From Nitrosomonas oligotropha (GTDB lineage: Bacteria > Pseudomonadota > Gammaproteobacteria > Burkholderiales > Nitrosomonadaceae), in assembly GCF_900106555.1 (NCBI RefSeq), contig NZ_FNOE01000027.1, positions 1 to 39,935 on the forward strand: DNA of 39,935 nt, given 5' to 3'. This document shows positions 32,721-39,935 of this stretch, in pieces (the stretch's first letter is position 1; each line of letters opens with the position of its first letter). A model generated the notes under the pieces. It was not told the DNA's origin. It ran no database searches and worked only from the letters and a program-made list of their open reading frames with translations. A program made the translations under genes and the position numbers.

Positions 32721-34068
32721 ATTTGTCGGCTCCTGTGGGATCGGAAAAGAACTTTTCCTTGCGTTTTTGCTCGTCGAAGTACAGCGACTCATTTGGTTCA
32801 AGTTGATTGCCCAGTTTCTGGATTTGCTGCCAGATATCGGGGAATTCACCAAGCCGTTTAAAGCGGCGGGCATTCTTCTTGAAATCTCTTTTGTTGTTGG
32901 CTTTGTACAACAATTCGAATAGTAGCAGCCAGCCCGGAATGTCCTGCTGGTTTTTGGCGAGCTGTTTTTGCAGCATTTGAATGGCGGCTTCGGGATTTTC
33001 CTGTTCGATCAGCGTGCGTGCTTCGGATACCAGTTGTCCAGGCGGTTCGGGCGGATTCTGCGGTGATTCGGTTTTTTTCTCGTCACTGCGGCGCAGCAGC
33101 AGCGCTTCGTATTGATGCCGCTCGGATGGATCGAACGGTAGTGCTGCGTCGCGGGATTTCGCAAGTCTTTCCTTGATTCTGTGATAGTTGCGCGCGATCA
33201 GGAAAATAATCAGTAGCGTCAGCAAAGTTCCGAGAAGAAAGACATTATCCAAGAGCAGGGCGGATTCCGGCGCAGCTGGATTGGTTTCAACCGGCACATT
33301 TGGATTGGCCGGTTGTTGCGTGTCGGCGGGTGACTGCGGCGCTGTGGCGATATTTTCTGCGGGTTGCGCACTATTACTATCAGCAGGTGGTGTTGCAGCT
33401 ACTTCCTGGGAAGGCTGCGCAATTTCTTCCGGGGGAGTAGGTGATGGACTCTCGATGCGGTGCTCATTACTGCTTGCCGGAACATAGGTCATGAGTATGG
33501 CTTGCATCGCGATGATCTGCTTTTCAATGGATTCGATGCGCTTTAGCAGAATATTGAGTTCGTTGGTTTCATTTTCAGCAATTTGTTCCAATTGCGCGAT
33601 CAGTTGCAACGCTTCGTTCAAGCCGGATATTGCGCTATCCGGAGCCGATGCTTGCGGTGGACGCTTATTCGCGCCGCGGCTTGAGTTGGATGGATGCGCC
33701 TTGGTTGCCGGTTTTGCATACTTGCCGATCGTTCTTAAATCCGGGATGTGAATAATGGTGCCAGCCGGTATGGGACGATAGGCCCCATCGGGAAAGTGCT
33801 CGGGATTTGTGCGGATAACCGCGCGAACGAATGCGTCACGTGCAACTGCATCGTGCGGAAACATCAAATGACCGATCTGCGGAATATCTTCCCCTGGCAG
33901 GATTTGCCACTGCATTCCCGGTCTGGCTGCGTTGCCGGCAGGATTTCCGGTTTTCTGCTGAGCAATGAGATCGCGTTCTGAATGTGAAACAGGTACTTCA
34001 GCCGAAACCGAAGTACCTGTCAAAAAGAGAAGAATGACAATGAGTAGTTTGCCGTGAGATACAATCAT
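32719..34068 (-). CDS. FimV/TspA-like membrane protein
   Basis: A 449-residue protein: signal peptide (KLLIVILLFLTGTSVSAE), a LysM-like peptidoglycan-binding region (MQWQILPGEDIPQIGHLMFP ... IPAGTIIHIPDL, about 51-112), a coiled coil (LNEALQLIAQLEQIAENETN, about 149-195), a Pro/Ala/Gln-rich linker, one membrane helix (NVFLLGTLLTLLIIFLIA, about 274-291), and a cytoplasmic TPR-like end (EQENPEAAIQMLQKQLAKNQ ... RRFKRLGEFPDIWQQI). This order is that of FimV-type hub proteins (polar localisation, type IV pilus or twitching in Pseudomonas), though shorter than Pseudomonas FimV. No pilus genes are adjacent. The stop codon lies inside the bidirectional terminator. Confidence 0.7.
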   Translation of the reverse strand: MIVSHGKLLIVILLFLTGTSVSAEVPVSHSERDLIAQQKTGNPAGNAARPGMQWQILPGEDIPQIGHLMFPHDAVARDAFVRAVIRTNPEHFPDGAYRPIPAGTIIHIPDLRTIGKYAKPATKAHPSNSSRGANKRPPQASAPDSAISGLNEALQLIAQLEQIAENETNELNILLKRIESIEKQIIAMQAILMTYVPASSNEHRIESPSPTPPEEIAQPSQEVAATPPADSNSAQPAENIATAPQSPADTQQPANPNVPVETNPAAPESALLLDNVFLLGTLLTLLIIFLIARNYHRIKERLAKSRDAALPFDPSERHQYEALLLRRSDEKKTESPQNPPEPPGQLVSEARTLIEQENPEAAIQMLQKQLAKNQQDIPGWLLLFELLYKANNKRDFKKNARRFKRLGEFPDIWQQIQKLGNQLEPNESLYFDEQKRKEKFFSDPTGADK

Positions 34069-34086
34069 CTAGTTCAAGAAGGTTTT

Positions 34087-34530
34087 CTATTTACAGTAAG
34101 TTGCAATCGTCTTGTTGGCATCGGCTATTTTTCTTTGCCGCAAATCATCGTCCACATAAACCATACCACCGGCTCCATCGGGAATGGTCAGGCGCGGTGA
34201 ATCGGTGTACATTCTAAGCTGAGTTTGCGCATCTATACATTTTTTTTTGTTCTCTTCCGATTTGCTTTGTTGTTTAGTTTCTTCTTCTCTTCTAAGTTGC
34301 CGCCGTTTGTCGAATTCTTCTCTGTCGTCGGATAAATTCCTGGAGTTGTTTTGATTTCCAGCGACCGGCGCGGATTTGATATTTAATCGTTGTTCATCCT
34401 GGGCGGCATCCGGCGGAGGCGGTTGATCGGTATATTGTGTTTTGCCGTTTTTATCGACCCATTTATAAATCTGCGCATTGGCGCTGATGCTCATCAACAG
34501 AATGATCACTGTCAATACAAAAATTCTCAT
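34087..34530 (-). CDS. DUF4124 domain periplasmic protein
   Basis: A 147-residue exported protein. The frame is open to 34659, but the ATG at 34528-34530 is chosen because it gives a signal peptide (RIFVLTVIILLMSISANA) and has GGAG seven bases upstream. The mature N-terminus QIYKWVDKNGKTQYTDQPPP is the DUF4124 motif (W-x-D-x-x-G-x-x-x-Y-x-D-x-P). A charged coiled-coil stretch follows (EEFDKRRQLRREEETKQQSK), then a C-terminal helix with Cys near each end. The function is unknown; the family is common in betaproteobacteria, often upstream of guaB as here. Confidence 0.85.
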   Translation of the reverse strand: MRIFVLTVIILLMSISANAQIYKWVDKNGKTQYTDQPPPPDAAQDEQRLNIKSAPVAGNQNNSRNLSDDREEFDKRRQLRREEETKQQSKSEENKKKCIDAQTQLRMYTDSPRLTIPDGAGGMVYVDDDLRQRKIADANKTIATYCK

Positions 34531-34642
34531 AGCGTGCTCCAGAACATGAATAATCTGAAATACATCGGTTTCGTATTCATGCAACTTAAAGATTTTTCGC
34601 ATTAAATCATATTCGCTGGAAATATGCTGCGTTCTTGGCTGA

Positions 34643-36166
<1,524 letters not shown>

Positions 36167-36178
36167 GAACTTTCTTCA

Positions 36179-37741
36179 ATGCATCAGAAAATCCTCATCC
36201 TGGACTTCGGTTCTCAGTACACGCAATTGATTGCGCGGCGCGTGCGCGAAACGAACGTATATTGCGAATTGCATCCGTATGATGCCGATCCGGAATTTAT
36301 CAAAGCTTTCGCACCCCAAGGCATTATTCTTTCCGGCGGCCCCGCTTCGGTCATGGAAGACGAAACGCCGCGCGCGCCGCAAGTCGTATTTGAGCTCGGC
36401 GTGCCGGTGCTGGGTATCTGCTATGGTATGCAAACGATGGCGGCGCAGTTGGGCGGTACGGTTGAAAATGCCGCGGTGCGCGAATTCGGTTATGCCGAAA
36501 TACAGACGACGCAGCACGGCGCGTTATTTAAAGATATTAAGGATCGTAAGAATACGGACGGAAGCAATCTACTGGACGTCTGGATGAGCCATGGCGATGC
36601 GGTGATAGCATTACCAGCCGGATTTAAGGTGATGGCGTGTAACGCAGCCACGCCGATTGCGGCGATGGCGGATGACAAACGCCGTTTTTACGGCATCCAG
36701 TTCCACCCCGAGGTGACGCATACGCTGCAAGGCAAAGCGATGATCGACCGCTTTGTGCATGGCATCTGTGGCATCGGGCAAGATTGGAATATGCCGGATT
36801 ATGTCGAGGAAGCGATTGGGAAGATTCGCGCAACGGTCGGCAGCGATCAGGTCATTCTGGGTTTGTCCGGCGGTGTGGATTCCTCAGTGGCGGCGGCATT
36901 GATTCACCGTGCCATCGGCGATCAGCTGACTTGCGTGTTTGTCGATAATGGCTTGTTGCGCGCCAATGAAGCCAGGCAGGTGATGGAGACTTTTGCTAAA
37001 AATCTCGCGGTTAAAGTGATTCATGTCGATGCCAGCCGTGATTTCTATCGCAGTCTTACCGGTATCACCGATCCGGAAGCCAAGCGGAAAATTATCGGCC
37101 GGGAATTTGTCGAAGTATTCCAGTGCGAATCGGCCAAAATCAGCGACGCCAAGTGGCTGGCGCAAGGCACGATTTATCCCGACGTGATCGAGTCGGCCGG
37201 TGGAAAAACCAAGAAAGCGCATACTATCAAATCGCATCACAACGTCGGCGGTTTGCCGGAGACGATGCACCTGAAATTGCTCGAACCGTTGCGTGAGTTG
37301 TTTAAAGACGAAGTGCGCGAACTGGGATTGGTGCTGGGTTTGCCGCGCGATATGGTTTTCCGCCATCCGTTTCCCGGACCGGGTTTGGGGGTGCGCATAC
37401 TGGGTGAAGTGAAATACGAATATGCGGAGCTGCTGAGACAGGCCGATCACATTTTTATCGAAGAATTGCAGCGCTCCGGTTGGTATGAAAAAACCTCGCA
37501 AGCGTTTGCGGTTTTTCTGCCGGTCAAATCTGTCGGTGTGATGGGGGATGGGCGCACCTATGAATACGTCATCGCTCTTCGAGCTGTGCAAACGCAGGAT
37601 TTCATGACCGCCAATTGGGCGGAACTGCCGTATTCATTACTCAGCAAGGTTTCCAACCGCATCATTAACGAGATTCGCGGTATCAACCGCGTCGTTTACG
37701 ACATTTCCGGCAAGCCACCGGCTACCATAGAGTGGGAATGA
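36179..37741 (+). CDS. guaA: GMP synthase (glutamine-hydrolysing)
   Basis: A 520-residue enzyme that aminates XMP to GMP using glutamine and ATP. The N-terminal class-I glutamine amidotransferase domain has [17 protein letters not shown], the nucleophile Cys81 in [13 protein letters not shown], and the His-Glu of the triad in [10 protein letters not shown]. The ATP-pyrophosphatase domain has the P-loop [13 protein letters not shown] (about 222-234). The C-terminal dimerisation domain contains [17 protein letters not shown] and ends KPPATIEWE, the canonical terminus. Length matches E. coli GuaA (525). It is second in the guaBA operon and is followed by an intrinsic terminator. Confidence 0.97.
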   Translation: MHQKILILDFGSQYTQLIARRVRETNVYCELHPYDADPEFIKAFAPQGIILSGGPASVMEDETPRAPQVVFELGVPVLGICYGMQTMAAQLGGTVENAAVREFGYAEIQTTQHGALFKDIKDRKNTDGSNLLDVWMSHGDAVIALPAGFKVMACNAATPIAAMADDKRRFYGIQFHPEVTHTLQGKAMIDRFVHGICGIGQDWNMPDYVEEAIGKIRATVGSDQVILGLSGGVDSSVAAALIHRAIGDQLTCVFVDNGLLRANEARQVMETFAKNLAVKVIHVDASRDFYRSLTGITDPEAKRKIIGREFVEVFQCESAKISDAKWLAQGTIYPDVIESAGGKTKKAHTIKSHHNVGGLPETMHLKLLEPLRELFKDEVRELGLVLGLPRDMVFRHPFPGPGLGVRILGEVKYEYAELLRQADHIFIEELQRSGWYEKTSQAFAVFLPVKSVGVMGDGRTYEYVIALRAVQTQDFMTANWAELPYSLLSKVSNRIINEIRGINRVVYDISGKPPATIEWE

Positions 37742-37788
37742 TTGAATGTCTTGCATTGTCTGGCAATGATTTGTGAAAACGACTACGG

Positions 37789-37812
37789 AACCCGCTTAAA
37801 TGCGGGTTTTTT
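37789..37812 (+). terminator. Intrinsic terminator of guaBA
   Basis: AACCCGC (37789-37795) and GCGGGTT (37802-37808) form a 7-bp stem with a 6-nt loop, followed by TTTT to 37812. It lies 48 bp after the guaA stop. The next 226 bp up to the lipoprotein gene hold no gene that I can see; the sequence TATAAA at about 37968 is a possible -10 box for the lipoprotein. Confidence 0.9.
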
Positions 37813-38038
37813 GTTATTTCTGCCTGATAATATCGTGTAACAAAAAGCAACTCCAAGCGATTTTCTTACTGGGTATTTCATGAGTTGCCAGGAATCTCAG
37901 GATTGTTTATAGAGAGATTGCCTGATTCTTAATAGCATTCGAACCTAACAGCGCCTTGCGATGTGGTATAAAATCAAGCCGGGAAGCTGCTCATTTCCAT
38001 ACTGTGGCTTTGTGATCTAATCATTAGAAGGAATCAAC

Positions 38039-38362
38039 ATGTCTCAACCGCTTTCTATACTTATTGTCGTTGTTGCACTGCTGCAAGGTTGTGTTACCTC
38101 CAAGGAGGTGTTTCTAGCCGACGGTACTAAAGGGCATAACATCAACTGCGGTGGTTCCGGAATGAACTATAGCAACTGCCTTGAAAAAGCGGGCGAGGTC
38201 TGTGGCACGCGTGGGTATCACTTGTTGAATCAGCAGGGTGAAGTTGTTCCTTTCTCTCAGGCAATCCGTGAGCTTGGCGCAAACACACAATCATCATCGG
38301 TTGGATATTCGACAACTTCCGGCGCAATAATCACTCGTAATCTATTGATCAAATGCAAATAA
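38039..38362 (+). CDS. Small lipoprotein of unknown function
   Basis: A 107-residue protein with a lipoprotein signal (SQPLSILIVVVALLQGC, lipobox LQGC, Cys about residue 18). The mature part has paired Cys: INCGGSG, YSNCLEKAGEVCGTRGYHLL, and a Cys one residue from the end. This C/G-rich layout with a GYxLL segment recurs in small proteobacterial lipoproteins, but no function is known. AGAAGGA lies upstream of the ATG. A 49-residue ORF follows 13 bp later and may be cotranscribed. Confidence 0.7.
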   Translation: MSQPLSILIVVVALLQGCVTSKEVFLADGTKGHNINCGGSGMNYSNCLEKAGEVCGTRGYHLLNQQGEVVPFSQAIRELGANTQSSSVGYSTTSGAIITRNLLIKCK

Positions 38363-38375
38363 ATGGGGGTAATTT

Positions 38376-38525
38376 ATGAAAGTCGAAGTGACGGTTGAGC
38401 TCGAGATAAGTCTGCATAAAACCAGTATTGCAGATATCAAGAAATTACTGGAAGAAATGATGGACCCAAAAAAGTTTGACGCCTTGGAAGCGATCAGAAT
38501 AAAAGATGTAAAAATAGACGGATAG
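38376..38525 (+). CDS. Small 49-residue protein downstream of the lipoprotein
   Basis: ATG 38376 to TAG 38525 encodes 49 residues: KVEVTVELEISLHKTSIADI, then KKLLEEMMDPKKFDALEAIR and IKDVKIDG. The pattern (beta-strand, amphipathic helix, beta-strand) is that of a compact small protein. GGGGG lies eight bases before the ATG. The codon use is regular and there is no competing frame. It starts 13 bp after the lipoprotein gene on the same strand. It is too short for the usual 60-codon cut-off. No family recognised. Confidence 0.55.
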   Translation: MKVEVTVELEISLHKTSIADIKKLLEEMMDPKKFDALEAIRIKDVKIDG

Positions 38526-38594
38526 ATTTTCTTTCAGTCGCAATGGATTGAGATGGGTTTCGCTGCTTTTATCCAGATGAGTGGGAAATATTGA

Positions 38595-39700
38595 TGTATA
38601 GTAATTCAGGCTCGATCTGACAGTCACCCGATTTGACGATGTGCCTGTTAGATCAAATTCAGTTTTTAATGTGGTAATTTTATCGTCCCATACCTCCTTT
38701 GCGTCAATTAGAGTTTGCATTGGAGTTCGCCCACAGTACATCTTTCCTTGGTGAGTATATGCCCCATTGTAGTACGTCATCCAGTCTCCAAATCGTGCTG
38801 TAACTCTTCGATGGAACGGTAAATCTTGCACCGGAATGCCACCTGGTAGAACTCTTGCAAGATTGTTTTGTGGAAACGCTCGCAAATACCGTTGGTTTGT
38901 GGATGATTGGCTTTCGTTTTGGAATGTTCAATCTCGTTCAGTGCCAGATAGAGCTGGTAATTGTGATGTTCTGGCTTGCCGCAATATTCGGTACCACGGT
39001 CGGTCAGAATACGGATGACGCCCATACCTTGTTCGGTGAAGAACGGCAATACCCGATCATTGAGCAAATCAGCTGAGGTGATCGGTGTTTTGGTGGTATA
39101 CAACTTGGCTGCTGCCCATTTGGAATAAGTGTCGACGAAGGTTTGCTGATAAATTCGCCCCACGCCCTTGAGAGTGCCGACGTAAAAAGTATCCTGGCTA
39201 CCAAGATAGCCGGGGTGAGCCGTCTCGATCTCGCCGTGGGCAACATCATCGTCCTGTTTCTTCTCCAGTGCCTGCACCTGTGCCTCGGTCAACACCGCTC
39301 CAGTCTCAGCGACATGCTTCTCCAAAGCTGACAGACGCTTCTTGAACGACTCCAGATTCTGGCGCAACCACACTGAACGGACACCTGATGGAGAAACAAA
39401 GATCCCGCGTTTGCGCAGTTCATTGGAAATACGAACTTGGCCAAAAGCCGGTTGCTCCAGAGCAAAAGCGGTGACCGCCGCCTCTGTCTCTTCTTCTATA
39501 CGGTTCTTGATGTTGGGCTTACGCCGGTTTGCATCAATCAGGGCCTCAACACCGCAGGTTTCCACTGCTGCCTGATAGCGATAGAAAGTATCGCGAGAAA
39601 AACCCATCTCCTTGCAGGCGCGGGATACATTGCCAAGTTCGGCCGACAGATTAAGCAGACCAATCTTGTGTTTGATAACATTTCGGTGAACACTACTCAT
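38595..39700 (-). pseudogene. IS481-family transposase, frameshifted
   Basis: From ATG 39700 (GGAG upstream) the protein has an N-terminal helix-turn-helix (NLSAELGNVSRACKEMGFSR), a second HTH, and an RVE/DDE core: GSQDTFYVGTLKGVGRIYQQ with the first Asp, RILTDRGTEYCG with the second, and TNGICERFHKTILQEF with the Glu. It stops prematurely at TGA 38777-38779. The normal continuation (WMTYYNGAYTHQGKMYCGRT) is in another frame, so one base has been lost near 38783. After that the frame stays open through the left inverted repeat, to 38445, so the original stop is not evident. The catalytic core is complete upstream of the lesion. Confidence 0.88.
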
Positions 39701-39814
39701 GGGATTACTCCTTTACGCTTTCGCGTTTGGTTGATAAAGATTTGCACCTCTATCAAACCGGGTAATCCCACCTTCTGGCAAGACCTACTGTCTGATCAAA
39801 TCTGAACTACTACA
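38595..39814 (-). mobile_element. IS481-family insertion sequence, probably inactive
   Basis: A 1.22-kb element with one transposase gene on the minus strand. Terminal inverted repeats are visible: 38599-38624 and the reverse complement of 39787-39812 agree at 21 of 26 positions (for example GATC-GACAGT inner ends), with TGTA just outside each. The left end is uncertain by about 2 bp because it seems to carry a small insertion. No clear target-site duplication was found. The transposase is frameshifted, so the copy should not move on its own. Confidence 0.8.
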
Positions 39815-39935
39815 TATAAATTTGGAGTGGTGTGGCCAGTATACGTTTTTTATCTATTAGTCCTATGGATATCTATATTTACTATTTGGTCCTATGGAAT
39901 TGTCTGGATTTTCTATTATGGGCCTTGTTGAATAG
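39815..39935. other. AT-rich right edge with a 10-bp direct repeat
   Basis: There is no gene. GTCCTATGGA occurs at 39860-39869 and again at 39889-39898, each preceded by CTATT. The final bases GGGCCTTGTTGAATAG could be the terminal repeat of another insertion sequence continuing past the window, but that cannot be tested here. Confidence 0.3.

Noticed and set aside
37813..38038. A possible tRNA (TTCGAACCT seen near 37940)
   Set aside because: No cloverleaf can be formed around it: there is no matching acceptor or anticodon stem.

Overview
The window looks like a chromosomal segment of an ammonia-oxidising betaproteobacterium of the Nitrosomonas type. This is inferred from the smpB-ratA-rnfH and guaB-guaA neighbourhoods, a heme A synthase, a PEP-CTERM protein, and IS3- and IS481-type elements. 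No rRNA, tRNA or CRISPR array was recognised. The taxonomic call rests on gene content and style, not on a marker gene.

Layout. Positions 54-535 hold short, frame-hopping coding remnants. From 525 to 5353, on the minus strand, lie a spermidine-synthase-like protein, a MITE-like inverted-repeat element, an O-acetylhomoserine sulfhydrylase, and a hoxF-hoxU pair (NAD-linked diaphorase) with no hydrogenase genes next to it. A PEP-CTERM protein gene follows (5595-6275), broken by one in-frame amber codon. Next come a DUF1614 membrane protein, a umuC-type polymerase gene without umuD, a Sad-type aldehyde dehydrogenase, a membrane-anchored lytic transglycosylase, heme A synthase (ctaA) and smpB (all to 12786). 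The ratA-rnfH pair is divergent from smpB.

From 13628 to about 34070 there is roughly 20 kb of accessory or lineage-specific genes. They include an orphan lipoprotein, an orphan 741-residue protein, a small secreted protein and a DUF2971 protein. A 9-kb segment follows that is bracketed by diverged direct repeats of the 3' end of a large peptidase gene. It carries an IS3 remnant, a complete RND efflux operon (permease, adaptor, outer-membrane factor), two small ORFs and an HNH-type nuclease gene. After it come the intact 1153-residue M1-M28-PDZ peptidase gene, a divergent beta-propeller (PD40) protein and a FimV-like protein. Housekeeping order resumes with a DUF4124 protein and guaB-guaA. 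The right end holds a small lipoprotein, an unlisted 49-residue ORF and an IS481-family element with a frameshifted transposase.

How the genes fit together. guaB and guaA, 12 bp apart, carry out the two steps from IMP to GMP. The three RND genes form one tripartite pump. HoxF and HoxU would form an NADH-oxidising flavo-iron-sulfur module whose electron partner is not in the window. The most interesting points are that orphan diaphorase, the 9-kb segment between direct repeats, the amber-interrupted PEP-CTERM gene, the MITE-like element that supplies the metY stop codon, and the unrecognised 741-residue protein.
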